Positions 1 to 10,811 of a stretch of 64,000 nucleotides of DNA are shown here, piece after piece. The stretch lies in assembly GCA_019925095.2 (NCBI GenBank), contig CM034398.1, forward strand, positions 11,423,001 to 11,487,000. The letters are read 5' to 3'. A program made the position numbers and the translations under genes. Positions within the stretch are counted from its first letter, which is position 1, and the number at the start of each line of letters is the position of its first letter. This DNA comes from Dendrolimus kikuchii. Taxonomy: Eukaryota; Arthropoda; Insecta; Lepidoptera; Lasiocampidae. The notes beneath the pieces are model-generated. The model saw only the letters and a program-made list of their open reading frames with translations. It ran no database searches and was not told the origin of the DNA.

Positions 1-68
1 ACCCAATGGGAACAAGCGCGATAATATGTATGTAAATGATGTTAGGATCACAGAGTTTGGATACTAAC

Positions 69-240
69 CGTCAATAGTGAAAGTGCCTTTTGAAGGATAA
101 GGGTAGAATAGACGGTGTGCCACCCGCCAAGAGCGATCATTGGCAACGTCGACAATTAGCAAGCCAAAACCAGATACATCAGCCACATAAACAAACGTAT
201 CACGACAGTCGCCTGGTCCTCGCGACCTCAAGTCCACAAC
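69..240 (-). CDS. yellow/MRJP gene A, coding exon 4 (gene continues off the left edge)
   Basis: Fourth visible coding exon of a yellow-family secreted protein. The minus strand reads TATTTGCAG / exon / GTTAGT, so both splice sites are canonical. The exon is 172 bp, enters in phase 0 and leaves one base. It encodes about 57 residues with the family block in which the protein becomes a beta-propeller blade: VVDLRS, then CRDTFVYVADVSGFGLLIVD, then SWRVAHRLFYPYP. The reading frame follows exon 3 without a break across a 406-bp intron (241-646) that shows nothing of note. The rest of the propeller and the stop codon must lie beyond position 1. Yellow proteins act outside the cell, mostly in cuticle pigmentation or sclerotisation; which paralogue this is cannot be told. 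Confidence 0.93.
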
Positions 241-646
241 CTGCAAATACAAGCCAATAATAATAAGTTGTAACAAAAATAAAATTTGGAATAAATCAAT
301 ATTCTCTATAGCAGCGTTCTTCGGAAAATCTGCAGTGTGAACTTCGGACATACATGTCCACGGGACGGGAGGTAACATTTTATCTCTTCAATGTCCAAAG
401 AATACAACATCTATAAAATTTTAACAGCCAAGATTATAACATGACAATGAAGAACTACAACAACAAATGTACAGAGTAAAGTAAATTTGAAAGGAGATTA
501 AATTATAGTGGAGTTATCATCATTCATTGTAGCATAGCATCATGCATTGTATTCAAGCTTTCGCAAACAAATAAAAAAAAATCCTTATTCGTCTGAGTTG
601 AAAAGTTAATTTGTTTTGCTTAAGTAACATCCTCAACAGTACTTAC

Positions 647-811
647 TGGTGTAATATAAAGTTGTTGCGCTGGATATTGAGATGCATTGATTCGATGTCT
701 GTAAATCAAATTATCAGTTTCCAGGTCAAAAGCTAGGAGTTGTGGGGAGCAAACTTGATTGTCGCCTATTTTTCCTGTGTCCATTACCCATAAACGATTG
801 CATTCATCGAT
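647..811 (-). CDS. yellow/MRJP gene A, coding exon 3
   Basis: The exon runs from a TTTATTTCAG acceptor to a GTAAGT donor, is 165 bp long, and is phase 0 at both ends. It encodes 55 residues including IDECNRLWVMDTGKIGDNQ, the most diagnostic yellow/MRJP motif (family form: VDxCxRLWVLDxG), followed by CSPQLLAFDLETDNLIYRH and an ITP end. The two cysteines are those expected to form structural disulfides in the family. It lacks its own start codon and is too short to stand out in ORF scans; it was found by joining phases between exons 2 and 4. No stop or frameshift is present. Confidence 0.93.
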
Positions 812-1140
812 CTGAAATAAAACCGGTTAACTTTGAACCACACCATGTTTAACGGAATCTATAGCTAAAATCTTGAATTAATTAATTAGTAGTATAATTT
901 AATTCGTGACTTCATTATTACATTTCAGATTAAGCCAATGTCGAAGAATTATAGAAAATCGAAAGCTGTCAATCAAAATTAAATTATATGTAAATGAGAT
1001 AGTTTTTTATGGGATATCATTTGGTAATAAACGTGAGCGTAGCCGCGAGAAAAATTGTATATATATAGTATACTTATAAATGTAAATGTCAAAATATTTA
1101 ATGTTATCTCAAGAGTGTGTGTGTTTTTTAATAAAGAAAA

Positions 1141-1262
1141 AAAAATAGATAGCACTGATTGCCCACTAACGCAAACAATTACAAGAATGCATGCTTATAT
1201 CATGTTTGGCAAAACAATAGGTGGCCTAATAGCAAACTGTCCCAGACAACCTAACTTATAAT
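1141..1262. repeat. Dispersed repeat fragment, family 'ATAACACTT', copy 1
   Basis: The segment resembles 8370-8500 and, in reverse, 20205-20342: a gatag.actgattgccca start, an acaattacaa block, then a GGCGGCCTTAT-like core and a CAGACAACC end. A short piece of the same core is at about 4650-4695. It is probably the 3' tail of a LINE or SINE. The class is inferred from recurrence only. Confidence 0.5.
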
Positions 1263-2976
1263 ATATATTAGTATTCTTATGGTGAGGCCACACGTGCGAT
1301 AATGTTAAAGACATTGTCTGTGGCCAAATGCGTCTTAATTATAGAATCAAAAATAATGCCGGTAATGAAATGCCACGTTAGTAATGTATGTATATACAAA
1401 AATATATACTTTATCCGTCAATATTTAAAACAATATCGTATTAAAAATAACGCATTACACTCGTCGCCACATCTGTTTCAAACGGCCTTTAACATTATCG
1501 AAGGTGCGGCCCCAGCATCAGCTAATCTGGGAAAATATTGCTCGGTTAATATTTTTTTTAATGCTACAACAAACCCACTTCACAGAATTTTTGTAATGTC
1601 ATAGGTACACATGCTAATGAAATGCTAAAATGTCACTGTGGATTGATTAGCAAGTAAATTCTACACTTCCTACGCAATGTCAAACTTTTTTGTTTGCCAC
1701 TATTGTTGAATAACACGTCTATTATTTATAATGACTTATTATATAATTATATGTAACGACATCACAGGCTCATTGTGACGTGTTTTGTGTCTTTATTGTA
1801 ATCATAGGATCCTCCTTTTTAACTGCTATCTGATATACCAGGACAATTATAAAATATTCTTATGTTCATATGATAAGTTTATAACCAATATTTTTTAATA
1901 AAAACCTATACAACGGTCAATATAACATCGCTTATTATTATTAGACGGTTAATTAACTATTATATGTGTATATATAGTATTATGGCTTGTATATTTGCAT
2001 AAGACTTTGTTTACGCCGAACAGATAACAAAGTTCAGTCGTACCTATTATAAATCAAAGTATAATTTTGGAATGGGCTATGGGAATATTGGGCTTTAATT
2101 GTACCATTTAAATTAATAAACAAAGTCGCCCGTGAAGATCCCCGAATAACTAATGCCTAACACCGTAATGTAGTGTAACATAATATGATAAAATTTGTAA
2201 CTAGCCAGTGCCAAATATTCATGAGTGATCAATGTTTCGAATAGCCTTCAAGCAAGTTTCAAACAATCTTCCAACACACGCTGGACACAATATTTTTCTT
2301 AGTAGGTAATAACAATTCTTAACATTTGCAACCTACAGGAAAAATGTAGGTCCTTATCTCACGGCTGAATCAAGGTTTATTATGACATAAAATAGAATCT
2401 GCATTATAATTGAGATTTTATATCCTGTAAGTGGAATTGAACAAATTATCTTGATTTGCTAATAATTGCTTCGCAAGTTCTTCGTAACAATAGCTTTATT
2501 GAATATTTATTGTGCCCACTCTTGCTAATATAAATATCCATTCGCGTTTTTCATAATTCCATGTGCGATTCTCGCATTTCAAGATAAAACGTAGAACAAG
2601 CAACCTTGATATCTGGTTTCTAAATTGCACCTAAATAAAATAACTTAAAAAAAATTGCAGATTAACAAGACATAATACAATCCCATGTTAAGCAAGTTCG
2701 GTTATGTTATGAGTATAACAGAAAACTCTAATTAAGTATCAGATACCTAAACCAAAATACAAAACGGAAGATTCGTTTACGAAAACCGTACCAGCAATTA
2801 TATTCAAAACCATACATTCCGGTGAACCACTCGGGCTAACGCTTATATAATAGATACAAGGTCCGTATAATAGATGCAAAAATAAGCTTGTTGTTGTCTC
2901 GTTTAATTTTGTTTTTTGTAACATAACTAGATTTTTGGGTTAAAAAACCTTCTACCGTTTTAATATACACATGAAC

Positions 2977-3398
2977 TTTTCAAGTGGGCCTCCAGGGCCA
3001 ATTCCTAAACTATGCTAAATAGCGAACATCACTTAAAGAAGTTTTGTGGCCGATTATGATGGAAACTAAAATGGTATTATTTGATTGTAAAATCAATTAC
3101 CCTTGTCAGGAATCGAATCCGATGATTTTGGAAAAAATAACATTTCATTATTATTTTCACAGAAGTTGATTCTTACGAGCTATAGTGTAGATTAGTGTAA
3201 CAGAATGCTATTTTTTTCAAAATCAGCGGGTTCGATTCCTGGCAAAGGTAATTGATTTTTCAAAAATCTAATAATACCACATCAGTCTTTGTCAAAATGG
3301 GCCTCGAGACTCCTTTAAGTGATTTTCGCTATTTACCATAGTTTAGGATTAGGCCCTCACGGCCCTCACGGCCCACACGAGAAATTCACTTGAGAATG
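2977..3398. repeat. Foldback repeat with about 165-bp arms and tRNA-like B boxes
   Basis: The segment from about 2977 to 3144 is a diverged inverted copy of 3208-3398. Both arms share the order: GTGGGCC, CCTAAACTATG, TAAATAGCGAA, CACTTAAAG, GGTATTAT, AATCAATTACC and a GGAATCGAA.CC block. That last block in the right arm (about 3229-3239, GGTTCGATTCC) is a perfect RNA polymerase III B box, and its complement is in the left arm. This is either two SINE-derived copies inserted head to head or a foldback element. It lies in intron 2 of yellow gene A and could form a hairpin in the pre-mRNA. Confidence 0.7.
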
Positions 3399-3787
3399 TT
3401 ATTTATGGATAGCACCAGCAAGTTCTTATTAAAAACTTCAATAACGCTATAAAATCAAAGTAAAAATGTTTCACATACACTATCATTAACCTGTGCACTA
3501 AATAATACATCTTATTGATATTAATCGGAGGATTTATTTTTATGATCGCCAAGAAGCTAACGACTATTCTGATAAAAAGTGGCTATCATCGTCAACAGAC
3601 ATGTGATACCAGTGGTGTAACAGCTGTCTCAAAGAAATGTAATAGCGTCTTTCATAAATGTCATAGAGTAACTTAACCTCTTCTTTATAGTACACAACAT
3701 GAACGAGGCCAAAACAGGTAAGTAATATAGATAAACGTGGCAGCTGAACGAAATGAGGGTTCAAATATTCTAATCGTAAAGACTTAC

Positions 3788-3957
3788 TGCAACTCTAAAG
3801 ACGGATGTTAGACCATCACAGTTGTAGCCCTGGTTGTCATGCCAAGAGTAATCTGGATACCCCACTATTCGACCCTGGTCATTGACAGTACCGAACGTGA
3901 TGGGACGTCCTTCGTCGAACCTTGGAATTGTTACAAATATTCGGGATTGCTGTCCAT
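3788..3957 (-). CDS. yellow/MRJP gene A, coding exon 2
   Basis: The exon runs from a long T-rich tract ending TTTTCAG to a GTAAGT donor. It is 170 bp and completes the split codon of exon 1 (G+AT, Asp), leaving in phase 0. The 57 residues start with DGQQSRIFVTIPRFDEGRP, the family signature FVTIPRW/F, and continue with PDYSWHDNQGYNCDGLTSVFRV. A family member normally has a W-H-x-x-x-G-x-C-x-x-hydrophobic stretch here, which is visible. This exon plus exons 1 and 3 fixes the identity of the gene beyond reasonable doubt. Confidence 0.95.
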
Positions 3958-4784
3958 CTGAAAAAAAAAACAAATTACCATTTGGTTTATATTTTAAGTC
4001 TTTCCTTCATCTTCTGTTTCTGTATTCAATTTCCAAAAATATGCTACACTCGAAATATCGTCTAGTATTAGCACTTAGTTCAGTGAATTTTCCACGGTTT
4101 AATTTTTTGATAAATTTTATAATTTTCTAGTTTAAAAATTAACACTAAGCAAATAAATACAAAATGTAGTTACTAAAAACGTAAAACCCGTTAAAACGGA
4201 AATAAAAAGCTAACTAATCGTCAGTACACTATCGAACGCAATTAGTTTCGATTTAGAAACATAACGTGAGTATTAATATGTAATATATTTAAATAATTGA
4301 TTAATATATAGTACCAACGAAATTTTCGAAGCTACTAGTGACAAATTAAAGTTTAATTTATGCGTAAAAGTTTTGTTGGAATGTCATTAAACAAAATTTA
4401 ATTAACGTATAAACACGAGTGCAATTCTGACTGTGTTTTTGTTGGTTAGCATTTATTGTTCTTTTGAGATCAAATAGATCTCGTCATCTATCTATATGAA
4501 AATTGAAAAGTGAATAAAGTTTTAGTGTTCCGTAGTGAAGTTTGCTAAAACGAAACCCTGACTAAATCGTCTTGAAGCCTGTCCGCCTTGCATGAATGAA
4601 TAAAAACACGTTATTGTTCACTAAAAATTAAAACTACTTTCTACAATAACAAAGGGCGGCCTTATTGCTTATCTCTTTCAGACAACCCCTAAACTAAGGA
4701 AAATATTAAAATATAACAGTGGCGGTGAAGACAATAAATAATATGAAATAATTAAAACATAAATAAAATAAATAAATGATGAAG

Positions 4785-5130
4785 CACACGATGCATTTTT
4801 TAAAATTTCTTGTATGTTTGTCTGTTTGTTCGGGATTCACGTAAAAATTACTATGTCGATTTCGATGCGATTTTCGCTGATCGACAGCTAATTCTTAGAC
4901 TTTAACTCTGCGCTACTTTTTATCCTGGCAATCCCGCGGGAATTCTTCTGGGAATAATTTAAAATGGCTAGATAAAAAAAAAATTGTATTGCAATGTGAT
5001 TTTTTACTGATCGATAGCAAATTTAATGAAATAAAATGTGTGATTTTTTCAAATACTGCGGTATTTTGTGTCCCGGGAATCCCGCGGGAATTTCAATTAA
5101 AGCGTAGACAAAGTCGCGGGCATATCCTAG
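4785..5130 (+). mobile_element. Helitron-like non-autonomous element, 'TATCCTAG' family, internally deleted
   Basis: The segment has the family order: a GATGCATTTTTT start, CGGGATTCACGTAAAAA, GATCGACAGC, two paired CCCGCGGGAATT blocks, then GCGGGCATATCCTAG before a T. Termination in CTAG next to a T, with GC-rich palindromes just before it, fits the Helitron pattern. Related copies are at 18165, 26568, 35809, 42134, 57638 and 60665. The expected 5' part is missing. Confidence 0.65.
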
Positions 5131-5447
5131 TATACTATACAAACGTGAAACATAACATAATAAATAACGAATCAGCAGCACTATTAAAGCTGAGAGGACC
5201 AAAAGTAATTACCTATTAACCATGACTTTAAAAGACTAATAAATCACAGTTTTTTTTCTCAGAGACTACTTGGTGTACAATTCTACATGGATTATATTTT
5301 ACAAAAAAATATAGTCTGGATATCCTTATAAATTATGTGGTGAAATCACGAAACAATAAATATTGTTTTATTATATTGTAAATTTTGGGGGTGACCGTCA
5401 TACCATACGCGATCAACGTAGCTGGGAGTTGAATTGTTATTCAGATT

Positions 5448-5706
5448 TTATACTTCCTACTAATCCTTCCTATATTATAATAAATATTATAAACGCGAAA
5501 GTTTGTAAGAATGTGTGTATGGATGTATGGATGTATGTTTGTTACTCTTTCACGCAAAAACTACTGAATGGATTTTGATGAAACTTTACAGTAATATAGC
5601 TTTACACATCAGAATAACATATAGGCTATAATTTATAAAGATATGAATTATCCAAACTATAACAATAAATATCAAATAAGCGGGTGAAACCGCGGACCGT
5701 AGCTAG
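5448..5706 (+). mobile_element. Helitron-like non-autonomous element (Lep1-like), copy 1
   Basis: The copy starts at about CCTACTAATCCTTCC, then has AATATTATAAACGCGAAAG, a variable TATGGATG stretch, CTTTCACGCAAAAACTAC, ATGAAACTTTACAG, and ends AAACCGCGGACCGTAGCTAG before a T. The ending CTAG and the GC-rich stem before it are the expected Helitron terminus. A second copy is at 57101-57480. It lies 80 bp from the mariner at 5787. The name Lep1 is my family assignment from memory of lepidopteran repeats. Confidence 0.65.
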
Positions 5707-5786
5707 TAAAACATAATTGACAGTTGTATTGGCCAAATGTCTAATATAAATTATTTTTAGTGGAAACTTAGCTGATGTGTATATTA

Positions 5787-7039
5787 TTAGGTTGGGGAAA
5801 AAGTTCCTTCGCATTTTATATAAAAATTCAAAAGGTTTTTTTATAAAGTTTATTTACATTTGACTAAAGTCTGTAGGTGCCATTTTGTTGGATAACTTTT
5901 TGCCATCTTTGTAGGTAGGGACGTGATCCTATTGCTATAAAAATTTTGGGACTTCTGATTAAAAAACTCCGACAAGTGGTTTTGGCAGTCCTCTCGTGAT
6001 GTTAACCTGCCACTGCCTAAGGAATTCTGCAGAGACCGAAACAGGTGAAAATCTGAAGGTGCAAGGTCAGGACTATACGGCGAATGCATTAACACCTCCT
6101 AGCCAAACTCTCGTAATTTTTTCTGAGTGGCTAAAGATGTGTGAGGTCTAGCGTTATCATGGTGAAAAACCACACCCCTTCTGTTGATTAATTCCGGCCG
6201 CTTTCTCTCAACTTTTTGCTTTAATCTCATCAGTTGTTCGCAGTACAATTCAGAATCGATGGTCCTGCCTGGCGGTAACAGCTCATTATAAATAATGCCC
6301 TTCCAATCCCACCATACACACAGCATCACCTTGTTGCGAATTAACCCGGGTTTCGCCACAGTCTGTGAAGCCTGACCGGCCTTTGACCACGATCTTTTTC
6401 GCACGTTCTTGTCGTACGTGATCCACTTTTCATCACCAGTTATCAGCTTCTTCAAAAATGATTCGGTTTTATTACGTCGTAATAAAGAATCACAAACTAG
6501 TACACGGTTCATTAGGTTTCTTTCAGTGAGCTCACGAGGCACCCAAATATCGAGCTTTTTTGTGTACCCAGCTTTTTACAAATGCGCCAAAACCATTTTG
6601 TGGTCAATTCCCAATTCTCCAGCTACATCATAACTACTAATATGCCGATCTTGCTCCACTTTTTTAAAAATGTCATCAATTTTATCCGTAACAGAGCGAC
6701 TAGAGCGACGTGCATTTTTGATATCAAAATTTCCGGATTAAAAATGCTTAAACCAAATTTGCGCTACTCTCACAGATACTGCATTAGGTCCATAAGCATT
6801 ACAAAAAATTTTCGCGGCTTGTGTTGCATTTTTACCTTTTTTGTAGTAAAATTTTAAAATGTATCGAATTTCTTCATTAGATTCACTCTTTAACAATAAG
6901 GAAAACAAATGAAAATCACACTTTTCCTAATTTGAATTTGGAACCAAAACCAGCCAGATACAAATGGTATAGCCAAAGAAATCTTCACACACACAAGTTC
7001 ATACATACTATATGCGAAAAGACTTTTTCCCCAACCTAT
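5787..7039 (-). mobile_element. mariner DNA transposon (DD34D), complete ends, dead; copy 1
   Basis: A 1253-bp element bounded by inverted ends reading TTAGGTTGGGGAAAAAGT at the left and ATAGGTTGGGGAAAAAGTC at the right (on the opposite strand), each next to a TA, the mariner target duplication. The length is normal for mariner. The transposase remnant fills the minus strand. The same family recurs at 60704-61937. It sits in intron 1 of yellow gene A, in the sense direction. Confidence 0.93.
5850..6890 (-). pseudogene. mariner transposase pseudogene (cecropia-like subfamily)
   Basis: The frame covers the usual transposase: an N-terminal helix-turn-helix region, then WVPRELTERN, the first catalytic Asp in ITGDEKW, the second in VFHHDNARPH and the third in YSPDLAPSD, with 34 residues between the last two (DD34D). 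It is dead. The expected ATG is AAG, there is a stop after HF in the DNA-binding part, another in AHL*KAG, and the Trp codon of FGWEVL is TAG. Catalytic residues are intact, so decay is by scattered point mutation. The subfamily call is by motif memory. Confidence 0.9.
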
Positions 7040-7662
7040 TATGTATTTTCATATAGTAAGAATGACGATACTATTTATTGTATATTTCCCAAATAAATTA
7101 AATAAACAAATAATGACATTCCTTACGATTTGTTTATTTAAGTGAATTACATGACGAGACATTTATTATCTCTCAAACTCAAGAAAATTCTGTTCCCTTT
7201 CCAACTTTTTAACTATGAAATAAAAAATTGTGATAAAATCAACTTATAATGCTTTAAAAATAATGTCGTTAAAAATATTTTGAACACTATCCGTTTAATG
7301 GTTTTTTCTTAAATATGGGGTATTTTCGTTGAATATTTTATGTTGTTTTTATGTTTTCGTGGCCAAAACAAAAACTGGAAACTTGTCTCGCCCTTATGTT
7401 GTATTACACGGATTACCAAATTTAAATCAATTTGGTTGAAAGTCACAGAAATAAAAGGACATGAGAATATTTAATGATATTGAATGCTTCAAGTTTATGT
7501 TTATATGGATCACTTTATAATTAAAATTGAAACAGAAATGAACCGTCTAATTAGCTTCATGGAACCTTTCGCTGTGCGCGGGCTACCGAGTCACTTGCCA
7601 AATTTACTAAAATTGATATTATGAATGAAATTATTATTATGGATAAACGTTTATAACCTTAC

Positions 7663-7873
7663 CTTTTCTATGCTGAACATCAAGTCCTATGGGCACAGAC
7701 TTTCCAGAAACATAGAAGCGCCTTTCTACGGCTAGGTTGTACGCCGCTTCGTTGGGAAACACGAATTCCAGCTCTGACCATTGCCGCACAACCCTCAGAT
7801 TGGCACCTAGCCCTGGCCAGCAGCACGCCAAACACCACGAAAGAAGGAAAAACCGCTCCACCCCGTACGACAT
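7663..7873 (-). CDS. yellow/MRJP gene A, coding exon 1 with signal peptide
   Basis: The ATG at 7873-7871 opens a 211-bp coding exon ending at a GTAAGG donor. It encodes 70 residues plus one base. Residues 8-24 are hydrophobic and Cys-rich (FFLLSWCLACCWPGLGA), a typical signal peptide with likely cleavage after Ala24, so the product is secreted. Then comes the conserved start of the mature protein: LRVVRQWSELEFVFPNEAA, ending in VPIGLDVQHRK. An upstream untranslated exon cannot be excluded. No clear TATA box was found close to the ATG. This is the only start consistent with the signal peptide. Confidence 0.94.
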
Positions 7874-8369
7874 CTCCGATTTGTATTGATCGAGTAGTGC
7901 TGGATCTAATTGAGATGAATAATATTTTGATTAATTTTGTCTACCATCACAGCTCATGTTAAAATCCCTTAACCTCCTTATTCATAATCATATTTACAAT
8001 GCCATTATGAAAAACACTTTTTTGACTCTTTTTTTTTTAACGATGCTTAACCTTACCCTAAACCTTAACCTCGTATAACTTGGGAATTTAGCAGCCCACA
8101 AAAAAAGCGGTCTGTATTTTTGACCACATCCATCTAGTATGTATTTCAATGCGCTGAATCTGGGGTCAATTTGGTTTATACACCCAAACTAAGACCAGAT
8201 TCATTTTTTTTGTGGGCCGATGTTATGAATTGTCGGGTAGTGGGTATCAGACACGAGTTAAAGACACCCAAATTATATTCCATACTTAATGTATCTATTC
8301 ATGTGGAAGTAACTTGTTTAAATGTATGTATTTATCATGGTATGGCCTTGATACTTCCAATATTAAAGT

Positions 8370-8500
8370 AAATATAGAATATAGATAGATAACACTTAAT
8401 TGCTCACACAACAAACAATTACAAAAATGTACGTTTACAATATTGTCTTGGTAATAACAATAGACGGCCTTATATATAGAATACGCTTTATATTGTAAAA
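8370..8500. repeat. Dispersed repeat fragment, family 'ATAACACTT', copy 2
   Basis: It contains AGATAGATAACACTTAATTG, ACAATTACAAAAATGTACG and a CTTGGTAATAACAATAGACG.CCTTAT core, matching 1141-1262. It lies about 500 bp upstream of the start codon of yellow gene A. Probably a LINE tail. Confidence 0.5.
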
Positions 8501-8975
8501 TAGCTTATTCTCCGCGGTGTATAGATATGAAGAGTAGATACGTCAACGTCATCATTCTAGCGTCAAGTCCGTTCGGAGCGTCTACCTCATAGCTGGGATC
8601 CGCTTTTTATTTTTTCTTCTCCCTTTCACGCGGTCCTCGTTATCGTTAATTGTGACACTAATGGTACTCATATCATCCCTTACGTCAAAGTGTAATTCAA
8701 ATTAATTTATTTTGAATAAAACATGGTTTAAAAGGTGTTGGATACATCAGTTGTAATTATAGTAGACATGTTTTTGCCAGATTGGTGGGTTTTTTTTTAA
8801 ATAAATAAATAGCGTTCATAGTTCAAAGTTAGTCCATAGTTAATCAAATAATTGTAATAGTCAAATATTAACAAAATTCTAATAAAAAGTAGTAATATGA
8901 TTATCATTATTAAGTATGTATTTATAATTTATCATTTATATATTCATTTATACTATAATAGTCAAGCCAACATTT

Positions 8976-9154
8976 TTTTTTTTTTTGGCCAGGGGAAATC
9001 CGTTTGAGGACTAAGCCGCGACAGGCACAGAAGCCTGGGGGATGTTCGCGACCTGTGTGAGTTTGTGGGATTCGCCAGATCGGGGGTGGCACTAGCGTGC
9101 CCCGTCAGAACTGGTGCCACGCTATTGCCACTCCCCAGTTAGGGATACCCACTA
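8976..9154 (-). mobile_element. 5'-truncated R1-like retroposon tail with a 12-bp target duplication
   Basis: On the minus strand the element starts at TTTAGTGGGTATCCCTAACT and ends in a run of A after CCCCTGGCC. AAGCCAACATTT occurs at 8964-8975 and again at 9155-9166, a perfect 12-bp target duplication. The body contains a CGAATCCCAC.AACTCACAC block and shares AGTGGGTATCC with the tails at 22627-22818 and 22917-23462, the second of which follows an R1-clade coding end. So this is the 3' end of that LINE group, lost its 5' part on insertion. Confidence 0.85.
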
Positions 9155-9273
9155 AAGCCAACATTTCTTGGGTCAACCCGATCTAGCGGGACCTAGCGGA
9201 AGTGGCATGGATTTTATTTATTCCCCACATAATCCGTTCCTGTAAAATGTAGCCGTATCAACTAGGCGACTAC

Positions 9274-9354
9274 GGTAGTACGGTACGAACACCTGTTCGT
9301 ACCGTACTACCTGCTGCTACTCCTGCTGCCTAATGCTGCCACCTGGCAGCATTA
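9274..9354. repeat. Two adjacent perfect palindromes with CC centres
   Basis: Palindrome 1: arms of 18 bp at 9274-9291 and 9294-9311 (left arm GGTAGTACGGTACGAACA). Palindrome 2: arms of 11 bp at 9331-9341 and 9344-9354 (left arm TAATGCTGCCA). Both have a two-base CC spacer, and a direct copy of AATGCTGCCACCTG follows at about 9364. Function unknown. Confidence 0.85.
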
Positions 9355-9477
9355 ACGGGTACGTCAATGCTGCCACCTGTGAGAGTAAAATATGAATATA
9401 ATTAATAAATCACAAACACATATAATATTTTATATTTTGTAGCTAAGCAATTTACGCTTGTCGTGTGACAATATACA

Positions 9478-9640
9478 ACGGACCACTCTAGGGCTGATCC
9501 CAGACACCCAGACCACAAAATGCGTTTACGAAATTTACCATGTCAGGAATCGAACCCGGAGCCTATAAATTGTAGTGAGATTGGACCGATTGTAAAGTCT
9601 TCGCCCGCTCAACCACTGAATATGGCGGGCTAATTATTTG
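9478..9640 (-). mobile_element. tRNA-derived SINE, copy 1
   Basis: On the minus strand: a head with an A box (GTGGTTGAGCGGGC) and a perfect B box (GGTTCGATTCC), then a body with AAATTTCGTAAACG, GGTCTGGGTGTCTGGGATCA and GCCCTAGAGTGGTCC. The same order and body occur at 60420-60640 in the plus direction. The A and B boxes are internal RNA polymerase III promoter elements. The head is not a functional tRNA. Confidence 0.85.
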
Positions 9641-10617
9641 CATATTACGCGGCGATTTCAGAATGTTACATAATGATGATAATGGATCATCAGGTCTCTG
9701 AGGGTGAATCTAGATTAATGTGCAACGTTAATTTACTTGATTTATTGTATAATTTCAACAGACAGTAACTAATAATTGAAGCTATTTCTAAAGCGAAGTA
9801 GATGTTTATTGTCGCGGCAAGCGGAGTATTTAAAATGTCTGTCTAGTTAAGATGATTCTTACAAAGCTTGTATAACTTATTATGCATAAGTGTATATGAT
9901 AAATAAGACTATAAATAATATTCCGTATAATAATAATTTTTATTAATTTTTGAAATCGTCCAATTTAATCAAGTTAAAGTTAAAATATTACTAATGTTGT
10001 AATCTCGAAATATGTTTTGATTAATGCCCATTTGAATATGTATTACGTGTAAATACAGATTTAAAAACAAGGATGCCTATAAAAAAGCTTTGATGATTCT
10101 TTTTTTTTCAAGATTTCCATTTGACCTTAATTTTCGACAGGAGTTTAATAAACCAGGAAATATCATTTAATTAAGCATTGTAATTTGAAAACAGGTTAGA
10201 TGCTATATGAGACGAGACTAATTGTTACTTTATTACAAATAAACATATTCCAGTAACTAACTATAACTAATAGTGAATAATGTATGTCTGTCGTATAATA
10301 GATATATCAAATGATATATAATAATATCTGTTACTGTTTCACGATAAAACTGATGCATTTATTTTAGTGAAGTTTTCTATTATACATACGTATGTAGCTA
10401 CATACATACGTATGTACCTATATAATTTCTGTATTCTCGAATGGTAACGTTAATAATACACAGGATAATATTTATCCCGAAAAGTGAGATAAAACTATAG
10501 TTTAATTAAACTAAAATTTAAGCTCTCTGGCTCATTTTACTTGTACACTTGAAAAACTACCAGATAAAATAAAAATGTAGTTTTATAGAAATAAATTTTA
10601 TATTAAACTATCAGATA
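9641..10617. other. Gene-free AT-rich stretch
   Basis: No ORF with recognisable motifs and no clear repeat were seen apart from a short palindromic run of ACATACGTATGTA units near 10385-10415. Confidence 0.7.
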
Positions 10618-10811
10618 CTAGCGGCCCGACGCGGTTTGACCCGCGCTCTGTCCTGCTCCCGTGGTATATAGCGTCATGTTATATAGCTTATGACACTCCA
10701 ATAGCTTTCCAACAGTAAAATAATTTTTAAAATCGGTTTAGTAAATTCAGAGATTACCCCCCACAATGTCACAAACTCACAAACTTTACCTCTTTATAAT
10801 ATTAGTATAGA
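10618..10811 (-). mobile_element. Short Helitron-like element (about 194 bp)
   Basis: On the minus strand the element starts TCTATACTAATATTATAAAG and ends CAAACCGCGTCGGGCCGCTAG before a T, giving a TC start and a CTAG end with a GC-rich stem close to the 3' end. The same 5' start occurs truncated at 30214-30302 and near 37693. Both Helitron termini are visible, so this is a good non-autonomous unit. Confidence 0.7.

Larger units (their letters stand above)
812..3787 (-). other. Intron 2 of yellow gene A (about 3.0 kb)
   Basis: AT-rich intron between exons 2 and 3. It contains a fragment of a dispersed repeat near 1141-1262 and a large foldback repeat at 2977-3398, described separately. The open frames here (for example 1302-1604 on the plus strand) have no recognisable motif and no coding bias. 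Nothing else is supportable. Confidence 0.8.
3958..7662 (-). other. Intron 1 of yellow gene A (3.7 kb, transposon-loaded)
   Basis: This intron separates exons 1 and 2. Over half of it is foreign: two Helitron-like elements (about 4785-5130 and 5448-5706) and a complete but dead mariner (5787-7039). The rest is AT-rich with no recognisable content. The mariner is transcribed in the same direction as the host gene, so its remnants would be read through in the pre-mRNA. Confidence 0.85.

Noticed and set aside
8045..8080. Telomere-like CCTAA-type runs
   Set aside because: The match to (TTAGG)n is only a few degenerate units, expected by chance in AT-rich DNA.
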